Below are positions 53,908-64,000 of a stretch of DNA of 64,000 nt, in pieces. A program made the translations under genes and the position numbers. The DNA comes from Macrobrachium rosenbergii (Eukaryota > Arthropoda > Malacostraca > Decapoda > Palaemonidae), in NCBI RefSeq assembly GCF_040412425.1, contig NC_089742.1:76193625-76257624 (forward strand). Direction: 5' to 3'. The stretch's first letter is position 1. Every line of letters begins with the position of its first letter. Under the pieces are notes generated by a model. The model was not told the origin of the DNA. It did not search any database and saw only the letters and a program-made list of their open reading frames with translations.

Positions 53908-56077
53908 CAGAAAGCTACAAACGTCCTTTAATATCCAATTCACTCTACCTCGGAAATAATATATTTTCATATATGTTAACGAAGGGGAATTTTTAGTTGA
54001 TAATAAGTCCACCGTCCCGTGGGGTCGAACCAGCGACAGACGAGGAATCAGGACTACAGTGACGCACTAACGAAATCGGCCACAAGAGAGGTATAAGTGA
54101 ATAACATCTCCCATCAACCCACCCGTCGAACTCAGGTGTTTTGCGTTTGGAGGCGATATCCACCCACCTCTGCCATGTTGACCGTGTAGTGCGTTTGTCG
54201 CACGTAGCCATATTATGACTATTTATCACATCACCGTGATTCATATACAATCAGAAAGCTACAAACGTCCTTTAATATCCAATTCACTCTACCTCGGAAA
54301 TAATATATTTTCATATATGTTAACGAAGGGGAATTTTTAGTTGATAATAAGTCCACCGTCCCGTGGGGTCGAACCAGCGACAGACGAGGAATCAGGACTA
54401 CAGTGACGCACTAACGAAATCGGCCACAAGAGGTATAAGTGAATAACATCTCCCATCAATCCACCCGTCGAACTCAGGTGTTTTGCGTTTGGAGACGATA
54501 TCCACCCACCTCTGCCATGTTGACCGTGTAGTGCGTTTGTTTTTATAGCCATATTATGACTATTTATCACATCACCGTGATTCATATACAATCAGAAAGC
54601 TACAAACGTCCTTTAATATCAATTCACTCTACCTCGGAAATAATATATTTTCATATATGTTAACGAAGGGGAATTTTAGTTGATAATAAGTCCACCGTCC
54701 CGTGGGGTCGAACCAGCGACAGACGAGGAATCAGGACTACAGTGACGCACTAACGAAATCGGCCACAAGAGAGTATAAGTGAATAACATCTCCCATCAAC
54801 CCACCCGTCGAACTCAGGTGTTTTGCGTTTGGAGACGATATCCACCCACCTCTGCCATGTTGACCGTGTAGTGCGTTTGTCGACGTAGCCATATTATGAC
54901 TATTTATCACATCACCGTGATTCATATACAATCAGAAAGCTACAAACGTCCTTTAATATCCAATTCACTCTACCTCGGAAATAATATATTTTCATATATG
55001 TTAACGAAGGGGAATTTTTAGTTGATAACAAGTCCACCGTCCCGTGGGGTCGAACCAGCGACAGACGAGGAATCAGGACTACAGTGACGCACTAACTAAA
55101 TCGGCCACAAGAGAGGTATAAGTGAATAACATCTCCCATCAACCCACCCGTCGAACTCAGGTGTTTTGCGTTTGGAGACGATATCCACCCACCTCTGCCA
55201 TGTTGACCGTGTAGTGCGTTTGTCGCACGTAGCCATATTATGACTATTTATCACATCACCGTGATTCATATACAATCAGAAAGCTACAAACGTCCTTTAA
55301 TATCCAATTCACTCTACCTCGGAAATAATATATTTTCATATATGTTAACGAAGGGGAATTTTTAGTTGATAATAAGTCCACCGTCCCGTGGGGTCGAACC
55401 AGCGACAGACGAGGAATCAGGACTACAGTGACGCACTAACGAAATCGGCCACAAGAGAGGTATAAGTGAATAACATCTCCCATCAACCCACCCGTCGAAC
55501 TCAGGTGTTTTGCGTTTTGGAGACGATATCCACCCACCTCTGCCATGTTGACCGTGCAGTGCGTTTGTCGCGTAGCCATATTATGACTATTTATGACATC
55601 ACCGTGATTCATATACAATCATAAAGCTACAAACGTCCTTTAATATCCAATTCACTCTACCTCGGAAATAATATATTTTCATATATATGTTAACGAAGGG
55701 GAATTTTTAGTTGATAATAAGTCCACCGTCCCGTGGGGTCGAACCAGCGACAGACGAGGAATCAGGACTACAGTGACGCACTAACGAAATCGGCCACAAG
55801 AGAGGTATAAGTGAATAACATCTCCCATCAACCCACCCGTCGAACTCAGGTGTTTGGTTTGGAGACGATATCCACCCACCTCTGCCATGTTGACCGTGTA
55901 GTGCGTTTGTCGCACGTAGCCATATTATGACTATTTATCACATCACCGTGATTCATATACAATTAGAAAGCTACAAACGCCTTTAATATCCAATTCACTC
56001 TACCTCGGAAATAATATATTTTCATATATGTTACCGAAGGGGAATTTTTAGTTGATAATAAGTCCACCGTCCCGTGG
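53906..56077 (-). repeat. Satellite array 2: six full ~343-bp units plus a partial unit
   Basis: Same unit as array 1, on the opposite strand. The anchor 'atcagaaagctacaaacg' lies at 53,906, 54,250, 54,591, 54,931, 55,275, 55,618 and 55,962, giving periods of 340-344 bp. Units differ by only a few bases. Each carries a tRNA-like region with B box 'ggttcgacccc'; the A-box region reads 'gccgatttcgttagtg', changed from the 'gccgactggttagtg' of array 1. Confidence 0.95.
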
Positions 56078-56828
<751 letters not shown>

Positions 56829-56899
56829 CATGTATATATATTGTAACATGTCATTGTTATTTACAACAGCACGTGAAAGCTCCATGTGCTTAAAACTAA

Positions 56900-58120
56900 C
56901 TCTAAATTAAAACATAATATAAAATACGGTGAGACAAAACAAGACCACCCAGATTGAGGAACAGGGAAGCAGTAAAAACACCCCTAGACATTAACGCTAG
57001 CTAAATCCTCGCAGTCTCGATGAAGAAACTTCACCTCCTCTCAATTTGCCTATTATCCCGCTTTTGTCTGCCTTTAATTTCCCTTGGGTACTGTCGTTCC
57101 ATCTACAGCGCCTGCATTTGTGGATGTCAACAAGACGTGGGGTGAAAAGTCGGCACATTAATGGACATTCATCCACATGGGACTAAGACTGGAAGGCAGG
57201 AATGAAAAACTATATAAATGACAGGTCAGGGGTCATGCAGTTGTTAGTTCATTACCAGCCAGACTCAGAGCAGAATCGTTGGTAGGTCGGTCCCCGACTA
57301 ACCCCCACTGTGTAGTCCATCTTTGTTGTGCTAACATAGTCCCACCAAAAATCCCTTTGCTTAATTACAAAGTCTTGTCTACACATCAAGACAACACATC
57401 CTGCGGGAAAAGGTACAATTGGATTTGGAGTTTGTTACGACGCCCAATCTTCCACTATAATTTTCATGCTCTCTAATATGCATGCCCCTTGGATTCCTGA
57501 GACAAATAAGTGAAGTGGTTAATGTTTTCATTCAAGTAACATAAGCATACTCATGCAGTTTACTATTCTTAATTGCTTCCCTCTCAGCTTTCAGCGTTCC
57601 CAAAGTGAAAGTGTTTTCCTTGTGAACCAAGTGACAGTGAGTTTGTCTTGCAGAATTGGCGATTGTGATGCTGTGTGCCTACCTGCTTTTCCACAGTGCC
57701 AATTCCTGATCTTCCGATGTGGAAGATTCCTTCAAGATTAATATCTGAAGATTTATATGCTGCCACAGCAAGAGTTCCTGTATATTTGATTAATTTTAGA
57801 GGTTCTACACCTTGGTGTGATTATTTTCAAAGTAAGATTAATTCTGTATCTGAGAAGTTTCATCATTGATTGTAACTTATTTTGCTATTGGCACTAGTTG
57901 ATTTGTGAACTGACGTAAGAGCAGTGCCAAGGAACTGGTGAGGAGCTCCTGTGTAATATCCTGATCTATGTAATTATAAGCTAATTAGTGAAAACCTGCT
58001 TTTTCCTTAAATTCCATTTACATTTACTGTTAACTTACTTCTTTTTATGTGTGTGGCCAAATTGGTCAGATGTCATTCAAATTGTGATTAGAGCTAGATA
58101 TACGTTCCTCGTCCACGCTC
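56900..58120. other. Gene-free interval with a TATA-like promoter motif
   Basis: 'aactatataaatgac' at about 57,207 is followed about 30 bases later by 'ttgttagttcatt', a possible initiator. Downstream frames (57,553-57,869) follow a splice-like 'tttgtcttgcag' but match no family I recognise. Confidence 0.25.
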
Positions 58121-58121
58121 G

Positions 58122-58123
<2 letters not shown>

Positions 58124-58161
<38 letters not shown>

Positions 58162-58255
58162 TATATATGTATATATTATTATTATATATATATATATTAT
58201 ATATATATATGAATATATATGTATATGTTATATATATGTGTATATATGTATACAT
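58124..58255. repeat. (TA)n-rich variant microsatellite
   Basis: TA runs with GAATATATATG and TTATTATTA interruptions. Confidence 0.9.
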
Positions 58256-58258
58256 ATG

Positions 58259-58335
<77 letters not shown>

Positions 58336-58400
58336 CTGTATATACAGTATATATGCATATATATGTGTATATGTATATGTATATATATATATATATTATA

Positions 58401-58496
<96 letters not shown>

Positions 58497-58734
58497 CTAT
58501 GATATTGCTTTCAAGTTGTTGATCTCTTATGATATAAATACACCATCTGTTTTGAAAATTTTCAGTTTTCGTATCTTTTTTAACTCAATACAAGTATTTT
58601 AGAAATGCCACATTTCTCTCAGAAGAGTCCCAGTTATAATCTGCGGCTTTTGAGCTTGAGCTAAAGTCAGTGATACTGATATAAGAATTCTTTTGCTTAT
58701 CCTTATTTTGAATTTTACCAACAGATCGCTAAAG

Positions 58735-58826
<92 letters not shown>

Positions 58827-58889
58827 CTGTATATACAGTATATATGCATATATATGTGTATATGTATATGTATATATATATATATTATA

Positions 58890-58978
<89 letters not shown>

Positions 58979-59219
58979 TTCTATGATATTGCTTTCAAGT
59001 TGTTGATCTCTTATGATATAAATACACCATCTGTTTTGAAAATTTTCAGTTTTCGTATCTTTTTAACTCAATACAAGTATTTTAGAAATGCCACATTTCT
59101 CTCAGAAGAGTCCCAGTTATAATCTGCGGCTTTTGAGCTTGAGCTAAAGTCAGTGATACTGATATAAGAATTCTTTTGCTTATCCTTATTTTGAATTTTA
59201 CCAACAGATCGCTAAAGAT
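58256..59219 (+). repeat. Tandem duplication of ~480 bp including its (TA)n
   Basis: Both copies contain the same interrupted TA tract (with 'atatctgtatatacagtata') followed by about 240 bp of unique sequence ('gatattgctttcaagttg' to 'caacagatcgctaaagat'), which is identical except for one T in a T run and a one-base difference at the TA edge. Confidence 0.9.
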
Positions 59220-59280
59220 TCCAGGAATTCCACAAAAGAATTCTCCGTTTAAGGAGACGTCTGATTGTTGTTTAGAAAAA

Positions 59281-59655
59281 ACAAGTAAAACATGCGTCGA
59301 AGTTTCTTCAACGCAATCGAGTTTTCTGTACAGCCGCTACAGTGTATAATCAAAGTCACCGAAAATACATCTATCTTTCGGTGGTCTCAGTATAATGCTG
59401 TATGAGACGCGGCCGATGCAACTTTAACCACGGGCCAGCGGTGTCCTATCCTATACCGTAGCCAGAAGCACAATTATGGCTAAATTTAACCTTAAATAAA
59501 GTAAAAACTAATGCGGCTAGAGGCCTACAATTTGGTATGTTTGATGATCGGACGGTGGATGATCAACATACCAATTTGCAGCCCTCTAGCCTTAGTAGTT
59601 TTTAAGATCTGAGGGCAGACAGAAAAAGTGCGAATAGAAAAAAGTGCAGACGAGC
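59281..59655 (+). repeat. ~370-bp hairpin-rich interspersed repeat, copy R3
   Basis: Starts 'acaagtaaaacatgcgtcg' and follows R2 to 'gatctgagggcagacag', then diverges. The stem mutation 'cgtcgaag'/'cttcaacg' has changed on one side only. Confidence 0.85.
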
Positions 59656-59805
59656 AAAGGTAGCATATGAATGTGTGTGTATTTTGAGCATAACTCTGAA
59701 GCACATTGAGCAATTTCAACAAAACCTGATTTACATATGATTTACTATCTGGGAAAGAATGCCATGGGGTAAGACATCACTAGCACCAAAGCAGGTGGGG
59801 ATGGG

Positions 59806-60420
59806 ATGGGGGTGACATAAAAAAATAACCGAAAACGACAGATATTAGTGTCTAATCCATAGTTTTCGAGGTCACTGAGATGAATAGTGATACTCCCAAT
59901 TCTCTTCAAGTCCAAGATCAGCCCCAATAGGAAGGGGGTGGTGAGAAGGGGTGAGAAGGGGGTGACATGTAAAAATAACTGAAAACAACAGATATTAGTG
60001 TCTAATCCATAGTTTTTGATGTCATTGAGATGAATAGTGAGAACTCTGATGCCCTTCAAGTCCAAACTCAGCCCCAATAGGAAGGGGGGCTGAGAAAGGG
60101 TGGGAAGGGGGTGATACATAAAAATAAATGAAAAGACAGATGTTAGTGTCTAATCCACAGTTTTTGGGGTCATTGAGATGAATATTGAAACTCCCAACAC
60201 CCTTTAAGTCCAAGTTCAACCCTGATAGGAAGGGGGGTGAGAACGGGTGAAAAATAAAATGTTAAAAATAACAGATATTAGGGTCTAATCCATAGTTTTC
60301 GAGGTTGCTGAGATGAATTGTGACACTCCCAATGCCCTATAAGTCCAATTTCAGCCCCAGTAGGAACAGGGAGTGAGAAGGGGGTGAAATATAAAATGTC
60401 AAAAATAATGGACAATGTAA
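59806..60420. repeat. Minisatellite, four units of ~135-150 bp
   Basis: 'cagatattagtgtctaatcc' recurs at 59,838, 59,989, 60,137 (one change) and 60,272 (one change). Each unit also has a G-rich segment (gaagggggtga) and 'tcaagtccaa'. Confidence 0.9.
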
Positions 60421-60488
60421 TTGAAGCAACTATCTTAACAGGAAAGGGAGAGTGAGAGAAAGAGGGAGTGAGAGGGAGAGGAGGTACA

Positions 60489-60513
60489 AGAGAGAGAGAG
60501 AGAGAGAGAGAGT
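60489..60513. repeat. (GA)n microsatellite
   Basis: GA run in a purine-rich stretch from 60,440. Confidence 0.9.
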
Positions 60514-60566
60514 TAAGAGAGTTTGTCATTCAGAGTTTTCTAGGCAGAGCCAGGTTGCTCAGCTGG

Positions 60567-60889
<323 letters not shown>

Positions 60890-60891
60890 AT

Positions 60892-61220
60892 TTTTTACTC
60901 TGTAAAAACTGAAATCTGGCATATGCTTTCCGTGGCCTTAAGTTAATTTTTCCACTTCTATGCTTAGTTGAAAATTGGGACATTGACATTTTTAAATTAG
61001 ATAAAACTTTAGCCCAAATTAACTTCATCAAAACTACGAAAGCCTGCTTTTTATCGTCATAACTTTTTACTCTGTAAAAACTGAAATCACTTTCATCCTT
61101 AAGTTAATTTTTCCACTTCTATGAAGTTAAAAATGGGACATTTTATTTAAATTAGATAAAACTTTTAGCCCAATATCACTCCTCAACTTCAGATCACTAA
61201 AAGCCTGCTTTTTATCAAAA
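60892..61220 (+). repeat. Tandem duplication, period about 170 bp
   Basis: 'tactctgtaaaaactgaaat', 'aagttaatttttccacttct' and 'aaagcctgctttttatc' occur in both halves in the same order. Confidence 0.85.
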
Positions 61221-61473
61221 TTATTCAGATCCTAATCTAGTCAAATTTAATATTTCTATAAATTTAATATTTCTGAAAAAAGTGATTAGAGAATCCAACG
61301 AAACAAGAATGAGTTTTCAGGAAATAACTCAGTAACTGTGGCGGTTTTGACTGCTCTCCTCTGGGAGGAGGAAACGAGGGGTAGTATTACTCTGTCCCCG
61401 TCCGTGAGCTTAAAATCGTACTTGTTAATTCTTGGATAATTCATGCAGCGCATGAACGTAAACTTGTCTATAA

Positions 61474-61870
61474 TTAGGGAATTATTATTATTTTTATTAT
61501 TATTATTATTATTATTATTTTATTTTTTCCATCGTATTCGACTGGGTGGTTTTTATAGTGTGGGGTTCTGGGTTGCACCCTGCCTCCTAGGAGTCCACTT
61601 TGCTCACTATGTGCACTGTTTCTAGTTGCACACTCTTCTGCATGAGTCCTGGAGCTACTTCGACATCTAGTTTTTCCAGATTCCTTTTCAGGGATCTTGG
61701 GATTGTGCCTAGTGTTCCTATGATTATGGGTACAATTTCCACTGGCATATCCCATATCCTTCTTATTTCTATTTTCAGGTCTTGATACTTATCAGTTTTT
61801 CTCTTTCTTTCTCATCTACTCTGTGAGTGATACTTTCTTCTTGATTTTGTCAATCAATGTCACGTCAGAT
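61474..61870 (-). pseudogene. RLE LINE, C-terminal tail
   Basis: In one minus frame: IWDMPVEIVPIIIGTLGT and LEKLDVEVAPGLMQKSV, a tail I recognise from related animal elements. Just upstream, DVTLIDKIKKKV resembles the PD...D-K strand of the restriction-like nuclease, but the expected second half (LIDIAVP type) is missing, so a deletion has removed part of the nuclease. Confidence 0.55.
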
Positions 61871-62341
61871 CTTTGCCTGATCATTTTCTATCACTCCCTC
61901 AGGTTGGTGTTCGTACCACTTGTTACTGCAAGCTAGCTGGTGTTTCTTGCACAGGCTCCAGTGGAGGACTTTTGCTACTGAATCATGCCTCTTTTTGTAC
62001 TGGTTCTGTGCAAGTGCCGGACATTCGCTTGCTATGTGGTTTATGGTCTTGTCTTTCATATTGCACTTTCTGCATATGGATGAAATGTTATTTCCATCTA
62101 CTGTTCTTTGGACATATCTGGTTCTTAGGACATGATCTTGTGCCACTGTTAGCATTTCTTCTGTTTCCTTCTTGAGTTCTCCCCTCTGTAGCCATTGCCA
62201 TGTTTCACTGTTGGCCAGTTCTTTAGTCTGTGCATTGGTTTGCTGTGCCATTCCTCTGTTCTGTTTTTCATTCTCCTGTCTCTGTATATTTCTGGATCTT
62301 TGTCTGCTTTTATCAGTCCTTCCCATGCACTCCTTAGCCAT
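61865..62341 (-). pseudogene. RLE LINE, Cys-His knuckle region
   Basis: A 158-codon frame with ELANSETWQWLQRGELKKET, then SICRKCNMKDKTINHIASEC, a CX2C...HX4C knuckle that precedes the endonuclease in R2/R4-type proteins, followed by QYKKRHDSVAKVLHWSLCKK. The knuckle is intact. It would help DNA binding or target recognition during target-primed reverse transcription. Confidence 0.7.
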
Positions 62342-62560
62342 TTGTCTTCACTGGTTTTCAGATATTGCCCCAGTGCTCTGCTCTTGATATTGACATAGTC
62401 CTATATGCTTAGTAGCCCTCTCCCCCCTTCCTTTTGTGTTATGTATAATCTGTCTGTATTTGCTCTTGGATGTAGTGCTTGTGTATTGTCATGTTTTTCC
62501 TAGTTTTCTGGTCTATGCTGCAGAGTTCAGCCTTTGTCCACTCCTCTCCATTGGTACTGC

Positions 62561-63064
62561 CTATGTGTTTATGGCTTTCATCATGTTTCTGGCGTTGAGT
62601 TTCGACTTGAGTATCATCTTAAGTCTCTGCATATATTCTTTTCTGATCATGTCCTTCATCTCTTGGTGTTTTATATCCTCTCCTATTATTCCCAGGTATT
62701 TGTATCCTGTCTCATCTACAGTATGTTTGATGCTATTCCCATCTGGTAGCTTTATCCCTTCAGTCCTTGTCACTTTGCCTTTTTGTATTTTGACCAAGGT
62801 GCATTTTCTATTCCAAACTCCATACAGCTTGATGTCGTCAATGAACATCAGATGGTTAATTCTGTTCCCTCCTTTCTTGAGTTGGTACCCAGCATCCATC
62901 TTCTGCAGTACTTTTGTTGTGGGAATCATGGCTACTACGAAGAGTAGTGGGGACAGTGAGTCACCTTGAAAGATCCCTCTTCTGATGTTAACCTCTGATA
63001 GTCTTATCCCAGAGATTGTAAGTACTGTATTCCAGTTGCACATTGTATTTTTCCTCTGCCCCAT
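62561..63064 (-). pseudogene. RLE LINE reverse transcriptase, palm part
   Basis: A 167-codon frame with IRRGIFQGDSLSPLLFVVAM (motif B), INHLMFIDDIKLYG (motif C, variant DD box) and GYKYLGIIGEDIKHQEMKDM downstream. The segment after motif C jumps directly to KCTLVKIQKGKVTRTEG, shorter than in relatives, which implies an internal deletion. Confidence 0.75.
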
Positions 63065-63278
63065 ATACTTTCAGGCATTCTATGTAGTCAATCCATGCCA
63101 TGCTTAGGTTGGTTCTCCTTTTCTTACTATTGTTCATTGCCATTTTGTCTATCAAGAGCTGGTCTTTTGTGCCCCTACACTTCCTTCTGCAGCCTTTCTG
63201 TTGGTAGGGGATGGTGTTTGTATCCTCTAGGTAGCTGTATAGCCTTTCACTGATGATACCTGTCAGTAACTTCCACAT
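62988..63278 (-). pseudogene. RLE LINE reverse transcriptase, fingers part lacking motif A
   Basis: MWKLLTGIISERLYSYLE, then IPYQQKGCRRKCRGTKDQLL and RTNLSMAWIDYIECLKVYG. Related RTs have an Asp-containing motif A (YKKAFD-like) between WIDY and ECLK. It is absent here, so an in-frame deletion has removed a catalytic Asp. Confidence 0.7.
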
Positions 63279-63435
63279 TACTGGTAGGCAGGTGATAGGC
63301 CTGTAGTTACTTGCTATAATTTCCCTTGTTTTTGTCTTTCTGTACTAAGGATGTTCTCCCAGTGGTCATCCATTTGGGCAGACAGTGATTTGTGAGACAA
63401 TGCTGGTGTTGTTCTGCTATTCATGGGTGTAGGGC

Positions 63436-63660
63436 AGGGTTTTCAACCTTTTCTCCCCACGCCATTTTGGTGTTGTTCACTTTGTATAAAGTAGAAAACA
63501 AAACAAACACAGAAAAACATTCCATTGTGTATATTTGCAAGTGTTCTGAAGGGCATAACCAACAATTTGTAAACACAAAGAAGTTAAAAATAAAGAAAAT
63601 TGTTGATAATTATTTACCTGTGGCTATGCCAGTGGGCAGCCAGGCCCTCCAACACCCGTG
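63436..63660. other. Insertion of ~220 bp inside the RLE LINE
   Basis: Element-like coding sequence on the minus strand is interrupted between VHGYW (above 63,660) and an AEQHQHCLTN-like stretch (below 63,435) by AT-rich sequence with no frame. I could not find a convincing terminal repeat or target duplication. Confidence 0.4.
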
Positions 63661-64000
63661 GAGAGCTTGACATCCAGTATCCATGGACTTCTCCGGGGAC
63701 CTGGGGCTTTCTGGTTGGGAATTTTCTTTAGTTGGTGTCTGACTGTGTCTGTCGTGATCTCGGTGAATCTTTATTTTATTCTCCCCATTTCTTCTGCCTT
63801 GACTTTCTGGAGCCATGTTGCATGTTTGTTGTGTGATACCGGATTGCTCCATATGTTTTCCCAGAGTCTCTTACTTGGTTTGGCTGTATAGTCTTTTCTG
63901 GTTGGTTCTGAAGAGTTTGTTCTGTTGGTATCCTTTAATCCATGTTCATTTACCTTTGGATCTTATGTGCTTTGGCTTTAAGCCTCTGTTTTATATCTTC

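Larger units (their letters stand above)
61474..64000 (-). mobile_element. LINE of the restriction-like-endonuclease group (R2/R4-like), degenerate
   Basis: Minus strand, running off the window end. From 5' to 3' of the element: VHGYW-type upstream segment, RT pieces, a Cys-His knuckle with following endonuclease-like region, and a (TTA)n tract at 61,486-61,525 that probably derives from the element's 3' tail. RT with an IRRGIFQGDSLSPLLF motif B and a C-terminal CxxC...H...C knuckle are features of site-specific-type LINEs with a PD-(D/E)xK nuclease. The clade label is by motif memory. Confidence 0.75.

Noticed and set aside
57205..57869. A complete small gene downstream of the TATA-like motif
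   Set aside because: The TATA and splice-like strings are short and expected by chance in AT-rich DNA; downstream peptides match nothing recognised.
61865..62969. Plus-strand frames resembling multi-spanning membrane proteins
   Set aside because: Antisense shadows of the minus-strand LINE RT, whose motifs are unambiguous.
63436..63660. hAT-type MITE suggested by 'cagggttttcaacc'
   Set aside because: No complementary terminus at the other end and no 8-bp duplication found.

Overview
This is a eukaryotic, gene-poor, repeat-dominated stretch. The interspersed families, long (TA)n, (CT)n and (CA)n microsatellites, tRNA-derived SINEs and nested retroelements fit an arthropod, most likely a decapod crustacean. 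That taxonomic call is inference from repeat style and remembered decapod repeats, not from a marker gene. Nothing looks bacterial or phage-like: there are no operons, ribosome binding sites or CRISPR arrays.

Layout: 1-5.9 kb is the internal part of an LTR retrotransposon (copy A) encoding a gag-like protein and a retropepsin-like domain but no recognisable reverse transcriptase or integrase. 6.6-8.7 kb is a tandem array of ~300-bp units, each carrying a tRNA-like SINE promoter. 8.97-11.4 kb is a broken Penelope-like element (RT plus GIY-YIG) with inverted termini and a hammerhead-like core. 14.6-19.2 kb is a near full-length APE-type LINE whose ORF1 has a PHD-like finger and four CCCH fingers, and whose ORF1 stop and ORF2 start overlap as TAATG. 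20.5-21.4 kb is a degraded solo LTR related to copy B. 24.9, 51.7 and 59.3 kb are three copies of one ~370-bp hairpin-rich repeat. 29.1-30.0 kb is a Gypsy-like protease remnant. 31-31.9 kb is a 32-bp minisatellite with a SINE inserted in it.

32.3-39.6 kb holds a palindrome, a SINE, and LTR element copy B with both LTRs. 41.5 kb and 43.2 kb are short retroposons with target-site duplications. 44.4-45.0 kb is a foldback DNA transposon (9-bp duplication) with a SINE nested in one arm. 46.2-48.4 kb has the only convincing host-gene signal: two minus-strand exons, each encoding one LDL-receptor class A repeat. 50.8-51.0 kb is a ~245-bp palindrome with a hammerhead-like core on each arm. 53.9-56.5 kb is a second, much more homogeneous copy of the satellite array, in opposite orientation and ending in a head-to-head inversion. 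58-61.2 kb is a series of tandem duplications. 61.5-64 kb is a minus-strand restriction-like-endonuclease LINE with catalytic segments deleted.

Apart from the LDLa exons, the coding sequence is transposable-element protein, nearly all frameshifted. The long runs of alternating Ile-Tyr codons are translations of (TA)n and are not proteins. Microsatellite (TA)n alone occupies roughly 3.5 kb. Many elements abut these tracts, so copy lengths and junctions may partly reflect assembly error.
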